This document shows positions 21,375 through 32,945 of a stretch of 64,000 nucleotides of DNA, piece by piece. Position 1 is the first letter of the stretch; every line of letters begins with the position of its first letter. Made by a program: the position numbers and the translations under genes. The notes under the pieces are model-generated. The model saw only the letters and a list, made by a program, of their open reading frames with translations, searched no databases and was not told where the DNA came from. The DNA comes from Triglochin maritima (lineage: Eukaryota; Streptophyta; Magnoliopsida; Alismatales; Juncaginaceae), in the NCBI GenBank assembly GCA_963682175.1, contig OY821775.1, forward strand, positions 12,248,501-12,312,500. Direction: 5' to 3'.

Positions 21375-23542
21375 TGTTAGATCCCTAACCTAGGGTTAGT
21401 GGACTAATGATGGTTAAGGTATGGTTTGCATGGGGAAGTGAGTGTGCAGGAGTTTGCATGGGAAGGTGAAGGGTTGGGGGCACTGTAGCACGAGTTTTAA
21501 ATAAGGCTCTCTCTCTTCTTCTCCTTCTTTCATCTTCTTTCTTATTTCTCCTTCCTCATTTCTTCCTTCCCTTCCTTGCTGGTGCGTGTGGTGGCAAGCA
21601 GCGGAGGAGGAGACCGGAGATCGCGCGGCGTGAGACGTGCGGAGTCGAGCGCGCGGGGAGATCACCGGAGGCGGCGTGCGTGAGCGGAGCTCCGGCGTTT
21701 CGTCGTAGTGGTTGAGGTATGCCGCTCCTTAGTGTGGTTTGTTTATTACCCTCATGTGAGGGATGCGTTGGTCGAGTCGGGGGAGGTCGGAGACCTCTCC
21801 GGCGACGCGTTTCTTCTAAAATCCTCGGCTGGTGCGAGGTTGAAGACGACCAACGGTCGACCGGACCCTTCGGGCGGTCGACCGTTTTAGCACTGTTTGC
21901 CCGACTTTAACCTTCACCGGTCGAACGATGCCTTTGGGCGGTCGACCGGTAGTGCATTATTGCTGGTGAGTTGGGATTTTCTACCTGTTATCGGTCGACC
22001 GGTCCGTGTTGTGTTCGACCGGAACTTAAGTGTACCTGCTAGTTTTGCATGTTTGTTCGACCGATTTATATTGCGTTCGACCGATTGCATGTTTGTTCGA
22101 CCGGTAGTATGTTTACGTTCGACCGTTTGATGACATAGAATGCTAGGTTGACCTGTCTGTTTTCGGTCGACCGAGACCCCTGAGTCGGTCGACCGATAGA
22201 GTGGATTTAATGTTGACCAGACTCCGGATTTTGACCTCGTTCGGTCGACCGGTTTTAGACCCTTGTTCGACCGTTGGGGGTTCTGTTTGAGCGCAGCGGT
22301 AGACCGTGTTAGGAGTACGGTCGACCGATTCCTTCCAGGAACCGGTCGACCGAATCACCTCTTCCGGTCGACCGTTTGGGCCCAGGACAGAATTCCTGGT
22401 TCCCTTTTGAACGCCAACCTTGTCCACGGAAACCCGTGTCCTCGCCTTGTGCGTGAGCCGGGAGGTGACGGTGGGCGCGTGATGCGTGCCTGCCCAGGGA
22501 CCGCCGTTGGGAAGAGTGTGGGTGTTCGGGACGCGTCACCTCCATGTATGGACCGTGACCTTTGAGTTGTTTGTTGGCACCTTGTAGTATAGCAGGCCTG
22601 AGGGATCACGGATCCCAGTGTTGATGTTGTGCGGGCACGCAACTGGCGTTGGGTGAGGTGACTACCGGCCCACGGGCTACGGAGGTCGCTGCCCTGCTTT
22701 TATAGCGGCGCGGTTGGTGTTTGCGGCTCGAGGAGCCTGATGACCTGGCAGACTTCGGTCTGGTTTTGTCCGATGCTGTGCCGGACTGTTGTACCACCGA
22801 TGCTGTGCCGGTGATGCCGCCGAGGTTGTGCCGGCGATGGTGATTGTTGAGCCGAGGCTGTTCCGGCTATGTTGTTTTCCTCGGCTGGGCACCTACCGAG
22901 ATGATGTTGTTATACCTTCCGGGCGACGGCCCCGTTGGTCCCTGTGGCTCCGACCACTGAGATTTGCAGATCTGTATTCTATCGGCCCGCAGGCGTGACA
23001 GAGGCTCCCTGCCGAACCCTTGAGTAGTGTAGCTGCGTGTGGGGGGTGCGATGTCGCGTGCTGTAAGACTGCATGTGCCTGCAGTAGGTCTCCTCGGGAG
23101 ACTCGTTGATGATTGTCGGACTGATGTCCTGTTTTACCCTTCGGGGGAACTGTTTTACTTTCTGTCGATGCCATGACATGCCACTAGTATGATAGGTTCA
23201 TTATGTGATGCATGCATATAGGTGAGTTGGCATACGGGGTTTCCTTCTGGAAACTCAGGCATCGTTGTTATATATTTTCAGGACCGCAGTAGGTCCAGTT
23301 GGGTGGTGATCGGCGGGGACGCGCATTTTGGAGTTGGATCCTCTTCTCGGGCCGCTGAGGTCGACATGATTACCTTTTATCTTCTGTTGTCGTTTTGCTG
23401 TAATCATGTATCTTTTGATAAACTCTGATGTATTTTGGTGCACCGCCTATTTATTTATGAAAAGTAACAGTCCCGCCTTGATTATTGTGCTTTTGATCTT
23501 GTTTATGAAATTTTAAATTTTCCGCCGTTTCGGGATGTTACA
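21375..23542 (+). repeat. Tekay1 3' LTR, full length
   Basis: 2168 bp. Contains the full decamer array at 21854-22374 and the 484 bp (22372-22855) missing from the 5' LTR. Its promoter (TATA-like box near 21495-21506) points toward the GH17 gene 2.2 kb away. Confidence 0.92.
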
Positions 23543-23679
23543 CTAAAGGCAAAGCAAAGCCAAACCCTCCATTTCCAACCTCTTTGAAATTGGCCATGCA
23601 AGCAAAGTAAGGAATTGAAAAGATATTGCACCTACACAACATCCAAACCAACTGATACCCTCCCCTACAAGTTAGTTTC

Positions 23680-23688
23680 TTATATATA
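23680..23688 (+). promoter_or_regulatory. TATA box of the GH17 gene
   Basis: TATATATAC about 40 bp upstream of the ATG at 23729. Only about 135 bp of original upstream DNA remain between this box and the Tekay1 3' LTR. Confidence 0.6.
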
Positions 23689-23728
23689 CTCCCCCAACCC
23701 CTTCATTTCTCCCTCCCCCTTCTCTCTC

Positions 23729-25597
23729 ATGGGTTCTTCCATCTCCCTCAAGCCATCAGCTTTCTCATGTCTCCTCCTCCTCTTCCTCCTCATATCCTCA
23801 GGTAGGTGTGCTTCCACATTCTCAAAATTAAACTCAACCCATCTCATTGTTTCCTCATTCCCTATATGTGTTACACCAATGTTCCTAATCGAACCCCACC
23901 GGGTAGTTCATGTCCAGTGTCATATTATATTTATATATAGGTTCAATTTCTAGGTGTGACAATTTAACGTACAAGATTATCTTCCTCTCTTTCTCTCCTT
24001 AATTACGTGCTGATTTACAATTAGAATTGTCCTTTTAATTCCAGCCACTTCTAAAGGCCTGATATTCAAACATTATTAACATTAATTAATTTTGCAGAAC
24101 TAAGGTTGATAAGAGAGGTTACATCATTGGGGATCAACTATGGTCAAGTGGCTAACAACCTCCCACCACCCTCCAAGGTCACAACCCTCCTCACATCCCT
24201 CAAGATCACTAAAGCTCGAATTTATGACACCAATCCGGACGTGCTCACATCCTTCGCCAACTCCACCATAGAGCTCGTCATAACGGTCCCAAACGAAATG
24301 GTGTCTCTCCTCACCGACCCACGTCAAGCCATGCAATGGGTGGCCATACACGTACAACCCTACTTTCCTGCCACAAAGATCACCGGCATAGCTGTCGGTA
24401 ACGAAGTCTACTCCACCGACGACCAAACCCTAAAGGCGAATCTCGTCCCCGCCATGGTCAACATCTACTCCGCTTTGGTCCAGCTAGGGTTGCAAGGGTA
24501 TATCCACGTGTCGACTGCCAATTCGCTGGCCGTGCTGGCGAATTCGTTCCCACCATCTTCCGGCTCGTTCAAGACCGATTTGATCCCTGTAATGACCCCG
24601 TTTTTGCGCTTCCTCGCCTACACCGGCTCGCCATTTTGGATCAACGCTTACCCGTACTTCGCCTACAAGGATGACCCCAATAAGATCCCCATAGACTACG
24701 TTTTGTTCAATCCGAACGAGGGCATGGTGGACCCTTACACTAAGTTGCGCTATGACAACATGTTGTACGCCCAAGTGGACGCCGTGGCGTTCGCTGCCGC
24801 CAGGATGGGGTACGGTGGGGTGGAGGTGAGGGTGGCGGAGACCGGGTGGCCATCGAAAGGAGATTCCAACGAGGTCGGTGCGACGGTGGAGAACGCGAGG
24901 GATTACAATAGGAATTTGTTGCTTAGGCAGATGGCCGGAGAAGGGACGCCGTTGAGGCCTAACCAGAGGCTTGAGGTGTACTTGTTCGCGTTGTTTAATG
25001 AGAACATGAAGCCCGGGCCGACCTCCGAGCGGAATTATGGATTGTACCAGCCGGATGGGAGTATGGTCTACAATGTTGGGCTTAAGCCTTCCTCGGCCTC
25101 GGCCGCTACGGTCACGTTCTCCTCCGACGCTCCACAGGTAAAGATGAAATTCTTTCATATATATTTTTTATTATGATTGAATTTGGTTAAGAGTCTTGAA
25201 CCTCGGATACATACGTAAATTTTTCTTTCAAATATTTTTTCCCCTCTAGTTAAATTCCAAACCAGTAGATCTACCGTACGTGTGTACAAATAATATTATT
25301 ATTTTTGTTTAATTCGTTAATTAGGGAATGAGATTTCAAGTTTGGCATGTGGGTCCACTAAACACAAATTTTTCATGTAGGAAAATAGTATAAGAGTGGT
25401 GATTGGGTCTTTTTAGAACATGTCGATGGACTTTGTAAGATAACTAACCCTTGTTAATATGTAATATTCTTTTCTTTTGTGATTAGGGAGCTGGAGTGAA
25501 ACATGGAAGCTTGTGGTATTGGATCTTAGTTTGCATCTTAATTAACATTGCAGTGCTTGCTGACGGGAGGTGGTCAATGTTTGAAGTGGATATATGA
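23729..25597 (+). CDS. Glucan endo-1,3-beta-glucosidase (GH17), GPI-anchor-like C-terminus, three exons
   Basis: Hydrolyses beta-1,3-glucan (callose) at the cell surface or wall. Exons 23729-23801, 24098-25137 and 25487-25597 have GT...AG introns of 296 and 349 bp and give 407 residues. Exon 1 encodes a signal peptide (MGSSISLKPSAFSCLLLLFL). The mature protein opens with the GH17 strand SLGINYGQVANNLPPPSKV. The proton donor is E127 in AVGNEVYST and the nucleophile E272 in VAETGWPSKGD. There is no C-terminal CBM43/X8 domain. Exon 3 adds a hydrophobic tail (SLWYWILVCILINIAVLA), which suggests GPI anchoring or a membrane tail; the anchor is inferred. Most like the Arabidopsis endo-1,3-beta-glucosidase 11/14 group, as recalled. 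The coding sequence is intact, but Tekay1 lies 186 bp upstream of the ATG, so expression may be altered. Confidence 0.9.
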
Positions 25598-26533
25598 TTG
25601 TTTACTTTACCCTCGGCTTTTTTCGTCTTCTAAAGAGAGAAGTTCGAAAATCCATGAGAGCTTCCTCACTTCTATGAAGATTCACTTAGCCAGAAGACCA
25701 TATACGGTGCATCTTGTAAGGTAATTTTCTGAAAATGAAAACAACTAATGTAGGGCTCCTAAGTGTCAACTGTATAATTTCCAAGCAAATGAGTACTGTC
25801 ATGAGATTTTGTGCAAAGGAATGGAAATTTCCAAATTGGGTGATTTAGAAGAATTGGAAAGTTTCTGAATGTCCTTCATTTTGAATTGGAAATGGAGATT
25901 TTCTGATTGCGAGTACATATTTAAGTCTTGGAATTCGATTTGGAAGATTTATTCCAGGATCTTTTAAATTATTGCACACGAGTCTCCCAAAAGTCAGTTA
26001 AAAAATCAATTTCTCACGTCTTTGAAATTGTTTTGGAAACCAAGTACATCCAGAATTTAAGTGAATTTCGACGAAGGGTACTGATTTTACAAAATTCAAA
26101 CATGAGCCATTTTTTTCAAAAATCAAAGGATTATGTGTGTTGAGTAAAAAAGAAGTAACTTTGACAAAATTATTGCCCATTAGCAATCCATTCATGAACC
26201 TAACATGATTCTTAGAGAAAAAAAATTCAAAGTAAATTAGAACCATGTGTGCTTCTTAGTCCAACAAATTAATGTCAAATACCCTTTAGATAGAACTTTA
26301 TTGTAATTGTTATTTTTTTTCACAGGACAAAATCCGTGTATAAATCGATGAAATAGCTGGATTTATCTGCTTTGGACGTGGAAAGCGTGCGTGCACTTTG
26401 TATAAACTTAGATTTCCTTTTAATTAGCATTTTCTTTTCCCTTTCCTTTTCGAACTTTTTTTATTGCAGATATTGTGGGTTATGTACATTGATCAAAAGT
26501 AATGGAAAAAGACAATTCGACAACGGAAAAGCA
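25598..26533. other. GH17 3' flank, no other gene seen
   Basis: AT-rich DNA with the presumed 3' UTR of the GH17 gene at its start. I see no further gene, LTR or TIR before the hAT target-site duplication at 26534. Confidence 0.5.
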
Positions 26534-27106
26534 ACGGAGGGTAGGGGTGCACACGGGTCGGGTTGGGTCGGGTTGGAGGTGAAACCCGACCCAACCCGAA
26601 AATTTCGGGTTAGGGGAAAACCCAACCCGAACCCGAACCCGAACCGGTTCGGGTTGAACCCAACCCGACCCGAAATTTTCGGGTCGGGTTGGGTTGGGTC
26701 GGGTTGAACCCGAAAATTTGACATGAAGTATTTGCACACCAAGTGCTAAATAATTCCTGAAATGTAAGCAATAAAAATGATATGGATATTCCAAAAACCA
26801 CAACCATTCAATCCTAACTTATATAAATTGATTTCAATCCTAAATTAAAAACAAACAACCAAGTGAAACAACTACATAACTTCAAACACACCTTAAATGA
26901 ATACAACTTCAAAATCAGCAAGCAATAGACAATAGTTCAAGCCTTCAAGGTGTCAAGCCAAGAAGCAATAAGTTCAAAATAACTTCAAAATCTAACAATT
27001 AACTTAAAACACGATGCCATGAAACATTACATCAAATAAGTTGAGCAAGCCTAATTCCGACATAACATCCAATATTCGTAATGACTAAATAAAATTAAAC
27101 ATTACA

Positions 27107-29286
27107 TCAAATAAGTTGAGCAAGCCTCTCCACGATGTCTTTATCTTCCGAAATAGCTGAAACAATCAAAATCAAACAAATATGAGATCGGATACGTAAA
27201 GAAATTTAACTGATTGCAAATATAAATGGTTCGTACCTAGACTCTCAACTTCTAGAAGCTCTTCCAAAGTTGTAGGCCACTCAATGTCAAGGTTCCCTCT
27301 CATCCAATCTTGTGTACAAATTAGACACTCAACAAGCTTTGGAGTAAGTGAACTGCGATAATCGCTAAGAATCCGACCACCTGTGCTAAAAGTCGATTCA
27401 GAAGCAACTGTAGACACCGGAATGGCAAACACATCTCTCGCTATTGTTGCAAGAGTTGGGTATTTGCTGGATGCCACCTTCCACCAATCTAACAACTCAA
27501 AACTTGTATTGTCATCTTCACAATTCTCATCCAAATACTTCTCCATTTCTGATTTGGCATTTTGGTCATCCTCTTTCAATCTCTTTTGGAAATCGAACCT
27601 GAAGTGGTCATCATCAATGTCCTCATCAACACCCGTATTTGTGTGCACAACAATCTGCATTTCATTCACCAACTCATTCCCACTACTACAAGCAACCTCT
27701 GACAATCTGTATTCCTCAAAAAGAATCTTCAATTTGTTCAACACCTTTTCAGTTGCTATGTCGATTTCGTCCTTGGTATCATATAATTTGCCATAGCAAA
27801 ACCTCACAAACTTAATTTTGTATCGAGGATCTAGGACAACTGCAATTAACAACAACTCATTCACAGATTCACTTTTCCCCCAATATTTATCAAACTTCAT
27901 TTTCATTTTTAATGCCATTGCAGATAAATGTGCATCACTGTTCTTTGACCATTCCTTCAACATACTATCCACCAAGCAAACTTCTTTGAAATAAAGGTTA
28001 GATGTAGCATAAGTAGATCCGGAAAGACGCTTCGTTGACTCATAGAAACGTCTCAAAATTCTAACCAAAGTACGAGCTTTAGCCCAATCCGTTTCGGTTG
28101 GAATGTCTGAACCAACATCACTAACAAATAATGGAACTTGTTCTTCCATTCTCTCAAAGGCCTTTTGATACTTCAACGCACTATCTAACATTTCGTACGT
28201 CGAATTCCACCTAGTACAAACATCCAAACTCAAGCCTTTCTTTGATGTTATGCTTTCCTGTTCCACACAAGCTTTAAAGTGTTGCCCTCTAGCCGTTGAA
28301 CTTTTAGTGTACTTAATAGCCGTACGAATTCTTTTAACAGAATCATCGACCTCAGATAGCCCATCTCTCACTATTAGATTTAGTATGTGAGCACAACAAC
28401 GAACATGAAAATATTGACCACCAGAAAGAAGACTATTTTTTTTCACCAGTTTACTTTTCAAGTATTCAACGGCAACGGCATTGGCACTAGCATTATCCAA
28501 AGTGATGCATCCCACTTTTCCAATTCCCCAATCGAGAAGAAACAACTCAATGGCTTTACCAATTTCTACCCCTTTGTGGCTGGGAACACTTACAAAGCTT
28601 AATATCTTCTTATGTAACTTCCAATTGACATCAATGTAATGGGCCGTTAGACACATGTAAGAAACTTGGTTCCTTGATGTCCACTGATCACTAGTAAGAC
28701 AAACCCTTTGCCCGGAAGACAACATTTTTTTCAGTTCTTTCTTCTTCGACGCAAACAACTTTACCACATCTCTAGCATGAGTTGTTCTAGAAAGAATTTT
28801 AAACTTCGGTTGCACCTTACTCATGAAATTCTTAAAACCCTCTCCATCTCCAAAATTAAAAGGCAATTCGTCGACCACAATCATTTTAGTAAACGCATCT
28901 CTAGCCTCCTCTTGATTGAATTTCCATGCAGACAAAGTACTACAACTCCCAAACTTAGATTCAGACACAGAAAATGACAAGGTTTTTTGACTTTGATCTT
29001 CCACTTGAACCTCTGACTTTAGAGGACTTTTACGACACATGAGCCTAAGATGTTTCCACATTGTACTTGTTCCATGAGCAGTATTACAAGAATAATCAGT
29101 GTTATGACAATAATTACAGACAGCTCGTTCAACCCCTGCTTTTCCTTTGACCCTCTTGAAGTGACTCCACACTTCGGATTTACGTTTCTTACTACTTTTC
29201 AGTTCTGATCTAGTACTACTTGGTTCGACCACTTCATCAATAATGTCAAGCCCCTCTACATGATCTTTTTGTTGATCAGATGACAT
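27107..29286 (-). CDS. hAT transposase (BED zinc finger, RNase H-like, hAT dimerisation domain)
   Basis: Cut-and-paste transposase for the surrounding element. Exon 1 (29286-27237) starts at the first ATG. It encodes a BED finger (C57-X2-C60...H79-X4-C84), an RNase H-like core with D200 (LTSDQWTS) and D264 (ITLDNASANA), and the hAT C-terminal domain around FAIPVSTVASESTFSTGG. An 80-bp intron (27236-27157, GT...AG) joins a short last exon (27156-27107) encoding AISEDKDIVERLAQLI and a stop. The spliced product is 699 residues. Without splicing the frame runs on to 27172 with an unlikely tail. Splicing is inferred from good splice sites and matching phase. No internal stop or frameshift was seen. 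Confidence 0.9.
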
Positions 29287-29425
29287 CTACCAATAATAAG
29301 ATGACATGATCTCAGCACATAACAGCAACAAAATTTGAACAACATCAAAACGACTAAATAAAATCATCAAAACAACATCATTATTTATTGTACATAACAA
29401 CAACATCAAACTGGAAATTCCAGAA

Positions 29426-29710
29426 TGAAAACCCTAACCCTAATCCTACACATGGTTTAACCCTAACAAATATGTTTAAATAAAAGCATCAAAACAACAT
29501 CATTATTCATTGTACATGTAAAACACAAGAATGAAAACCCTAACCCTAACTCCAGAAATTCCACAAATTCCACAAAACGGAACACTAATCCGAAATTCCA
29601 GAAATTTAGCATCAAAACCCTAACAACAACCCTAGCCGTAACCCTAACAATAATCGGAACCCTAACAGTAACCCTTACTAAAACCCTAACAGTAACGCTA
29701 ACCCTAAATG
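29426..29710 (-). repeat. Cluster of telo-box-like AACCCTAA motifs in the hAT 5' region
   Basis: Many copies of AACCCTAA or AAACCCTA variants, irregularly spaced, upstream of the transposase ATG and inside the element. They are too degenerate and dispersed to be telomeric DNA. Telo-box motifs are known promoter elements of plant genes active in dividing cells, so a promoter or 5' UTR role is possible. Confidence 0.5.
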
Positions 29711-30311
29711 GAAGTTTGAAATTACCTGCACCGAGTTTGAAGAGGACGCCGTGTTGGTGAAGCGGGATCGACGACTAACGGCGGCGTCTGACGGTGACCT
29801 TCAACCGGGCGACGATATGGAGAGAGACGGACGGCGATGATATGAAGCGTGAGGGAGAGGAGGAACTAGAGCGGGAGAGGGATGCACCGACGGGGGATCG
29901 AACGTGAGCGTGAGGGGGATCGACCGGTAGGGGGATCGAGCGTGAGTGTGAGGTCGGGAATTGGGGGTGCTGTGGTCGGGAGGGATTTGGGGGTCGGGAG
30001 CTTTTCGCAGTTGTGGAATCGGGTAGCCGGGTAGGGTTTGCTTATATTTGAGCGGGTATTTGGGTCAAGGGTTAATGGGTATTCGGGTTATTAGTGGGTA
30101 TACGGGTCAGAGGGCATTTTTTTAGCGGGTTCGGGTCGGGTTGGGTCAACCCGACCCCTTCAACCCGAACCCGACCCGAAAATTCGGGTTTCAGAAATTT
30201 TTAACCCAACCCAACCCGACACACCTACCAATCCGACCCAACCCGACCCGACCAGTCGGGTTCGGGTCGGTTTCGGGTTCAACCCGACCCGTGTGCACCC
30301 CTAACGGAGGG

Positions 30312-31756
30312 TATGGGCTGGATTTGCTTTCTATGCCCTCAACCTTTATTCCCTTCTTAAATTACAGACGGTTGAAAATCTCAGTATCTTGTGGACTCCA
30401 TTCTAATTATTTACTAACTAATATAATATGTGATCTTAACGTCATAAACCACATACCAAGATAAGACTTGCTTTCACGGAAAGACCAAGATAAGACGTCT
30501 AGGAATCTTTTGTCTCTGTGATAAGACTTACTCCCACGGAGTTGAGACTTTTGGATGGAGAGTAGAACATCGATGATTTAATTTTCATAAATTATAAAGT
30601 TGACTTTTTGTTTTTGTTCTATTAGAATTTGCTTTATGGGTTATTATCTTTTTTATATCAAAATGGGCCAATGTAATATCTGGGGAAAAAATCAATTGGG
30701 GTATGCAAAAAAGAATTATTTTTCAACTAACTCGTTCAATTAACATCGTTGTTAAGTCATATAAAGCAAAACATATGAATCAACTAAGGAAGCTGATCAA
30801 AATCAGGAACATACATACAAGCTGTCTTGTTCCTTATCTGTAGTCCACTGATATTCAACGTCATGCGTACCTCATCATCATATCTAAACGAATATCCTAT
30901 ACGACAAACAAATTTAGCTAATGTCAAAGATAAGTCAAAAGGAACCCCAATTGCAGAGTGTAATTTTATAATGCTATTTGGGTCGAGAAGGTCATAGGAA
31001 GGGCAAAACCGCATTAGTGAAGGTATTTATTATTGTTTATTTATTAGAAGGGTACTAGTGATATTGAATTTCACTTAAAAGGCGAAATGAATACCTTTTA
31101 AGATTGTGACCCTCCTAGATGTATTATGCCTTGACAGATCTCCACATGAGCCACCACTGAAACTGAATCGAGTGCCAATGATGAGAAATATAATCAATTT
31201 AACTAACTCAATCCAATTGGTGCTGGTGTGGGCAAACATGCACCCATCTTAAAGGTGTCGATCTGGGTGAGCTTGTGCCCACCATATCACTCGTGATCTG
31301 ATTCATATTTGAGGCTTATTGGGTTCCAAATCATGGATTTGACTAAGGACACAAGGAAGCAACTCGTGCTCACCTAATTGCAAAAATTCACTTATACCTT
31401 TCTTGTAGTCGATCACGTTTCGGCATTGGTTCTTAGCGATTGTGTTTTCGAATACAGATCAACCTGATTATGCTAACGGATGTATAAAAACCCTTGTAAA
31501 CCCAACCCTAATCCTAATCAGTTTTTTTCTTTCTTATTTTCCTTCCAAGCCTGAGAAATTGAGACCTCGTCTCAGATATAGACCTCGTACATTTGGACGC
31601 CCCTAGATTTTCAACCCTCTTAAATTTTGACGTCCCTGGATTTCGACCTTATATATTTGACCCACTTAGATATTTGACATCTTAGATTTCAGCCTTTTAC
31701 AAATTACAACCTTCCTGACTTGAAATCCCAATGCGGAGTGAAATTAGTTTTTCTAC
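30312..31756. other. Intergenic DNA, no gene recognised
   Basis: About 1.4 kb between the hAT right TSD and the left MULE inverted repeat. A 76-codon minus frame at 30784-31014 has no recognisable domain. I see no LTR, TIR or RNA gene. Confidence 0.5.
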
Positions 31757-31905
31757 GGGTTTTTTGCTACAGTACATCTCTCAAGTGTCAAAATTGACGA
31801 TATGCACTCGGGTATTCGGTATTGCCGCATATACACCTACAAGTCGATCATATTTACGCATATGCACCTTTGTCGTTAGTGGACCCCACTCTGTCACCGT
31901 TACCG
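31757..31905 (+). repeat. MULE left terminal inverted repeat
   Basis: Begins GGGTTTTTTGCTACAGTACA and ends around GTGGACCCC. It pairs with 60095-60270 read in reverse. Identity is moderate by eye (15 of the first 20 positions). Confidence 0.55.
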
Positions 31906-31989
31906 TCCAACGGTGTTAGACAAGTTGCAAATTAAACCTCGTAAAATTCAAATGTCATTAATTGTAAAAACAACAAATCCCATGAAAAA

Positions 31990-32165
31990 TTAAATTGTCT
32001 AACACTCTCTGCTCTTTAACTTTCACTCTTTTTTTCCCTCTCTCTTGAATCTCTCTCTCTCCTTTCTCCCTCTCCACTCTTTCACTCTCACTCACTCTCA
32101 TCCCTCTTTCCCTATCTCTCTTGAATCTATCTTTTCTCTCTCTCTTGAATCTTTCTCTCTCTCTG
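31990..32165 (+). repeat. CT-rich simple repeat
   Basis: Irregular CTCTCT tract interspersed with CTTGAATCT units, directly before a strong inverted repeat. Confidence 0.7.
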
Positions 32166-32297
32166 GACAGAAGTTGACAGAAGTGTGGACGAATTCTGGA
32201 CAAATTATGGACTTCTTCCAGAATTCGTCCAGACTTCTTCCAGAATTACAGACTTCGTCCAGACTTCTGTCCAGAGAGAGAGAAAGATAGATTCAAG
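32144..32297. repeat. Two-tier inverted repeat (hairpin)
   Basis: The arm at 32144-32173 (ending CTCTGGACAGAAG) pairs with 32264-32297. Inside the loop a second palindrome pairs GGACGAATTCTGG (about 32187-32199) with CCAGAATTCGTCC (about 32218-32230). As RNA it would fold into a long nested hairpin. It lies just upstream of the DUF1985-like frame, possibly in its 5' UTR. Origin unknown: MITE-like insertion or small-RNA precursor are both possible. Confidence 0.65.
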
Positions 32298-32429
32298 CAA
32301 AGTAGTGGGTCACCAGGTTGGTCGATTTCAACGTTTGTTTTTTATTCTTTCTTGCATCGTTTGATTTACGAACTTCGTTTCTTCTTTCATCTGTTTTAGG
32401 AGTCCAACCACTATTTTCGGGAGTCAAAG

Positions 32430-32945
32430 TGCTCCTGGACGTCGATAGAAAAGCAGGTTGGCAAGATGAAAGACGTCGAGAAGGATGTATTTCGACGAGC
32501 CCCCTTCGGTCACTTCCTAGACCTTCCGAACGTCCCCCGACCGATAACGACATTTTTGGTTGGTTCGTCGAACACTACGACGCAAAGGACGTAGGGTTGA
32601 GGATCGGATTGGGGGTAGTCCCATGTCGATTGTTACAACAGTTAGCTGACCGCACATCTGAGTGCTACCAGTCTGATGGGCAAAATGGCGGAGTACGTTC
32701 GACTCCTCATATGTTACATATTCAACCATTTTTTGTTCTTTGATGGAACACTTCAAACGAAATGCTGGTTCATGGACCATTTGGGGGACATCAAGCACAT
32801 CCACAAATACGCATGGGCACCATTAGTTCACGTAGCCTTAGTGTGGGGGCTGGAGAAAGCAAGTCGGGAACTCCAGGAAAGAAGATCCGCCGAGAACTAC
32901 GCTATAAAGCAGGGGAACGTCGATGGATGTGTTGCCCTACTACAA
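32430..32945 (+). pseudogene. DUF1985-like gene fragment of the MULE
   Basis: Translations in two frames give a domain in order: SIEKQVGKMKDVEKDVFRRA then PFGHFLDLPNVPRP, next (shifted frame) DAKDVGLRIGLGVV, then back to the first frame for MAEYVRLLICYIFNHFLFF and HKYAWAPLVHVALVWGLEKA. The PFGHFLDLP block and the later helix-rich block with a W-A-P-L motif match the pattern of DUF1985, a plant domain often carried with Ulp1-like proteases by MULEs. Two frame changes in 500 bp suggest decay, though unrecognised introns are possible. A GT donor at 32946 leads into a minisatellite that looks like an intron, and coding-like sequence resumes after about 33400. No Ulp1 domain is visible, because Copia B cuts in at 33689. 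Function unknown. Confidence 0.55.

Larger units (their letters stand above)
15114..23542 (+). mobile_element. Tekay1: complete, very young Tekay/Del chromovirus
   Basis: An 8429-bp Ty3/Gypsy element with TSD CTAAA (15109-15113 and 23543-23547), Met-tRNA primer-binding site, one intact 1479-residue gag-pol frame, polypurine tract and two LTRs. Over the shared LTR sequence I find only one substitution (CCCCGGG against CCTCGGG near 16350 and 23095), so the insertion is very recent. The LTRs differ in length because the 5' LTR has lost 484 bp. It lies just upstream of the GH17 gene in the same orientation, so transcripts reading out of the 3' LTR would enter that gene. Confidence 0.93.
26542..30303 (-). 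mobile_element. Complete hAT DNA transposon with 8-bp TSD
   Basis: A 3762-bp element. Ends are perfect inverted repeats of 24 bp beginning TAGGGGTGCACACGGGTCGG; the flanking TSD is ACGGAGGG (26534-26541 and 30304-30311). Both subterminal regions (about 26560-26715 and 30125-30290) are packed with CGGGTCGGGTT/AACCCGACCCG motifs, the likely transposase binding sites. One minus-strand transposase gene fills the centre. Perfect ends, perfect TSD and an intact reading frame suggest a recent and possibly autonomous copy. Confidence 0.93.

Noticed and set aside
24484..25158. 224-codon minus frame
   Set aside because: Shadow of the GH17 exon 2 on the other strand.
26461..26803. Pro/Asn-rich frames at the hAT left end
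   Set aside because: They are translations of the subterminal CGGGTCGGGTT motifs.
29426..29710. Interstitial telomere
   Set aside because: Motifs are interrupted and irregular, and lie inside the hAT element upstream of its gene.
30784..31014. 76-codon minus frame as a gene
   Set aside because: No recognisable domain, splice context or homologue in the window.
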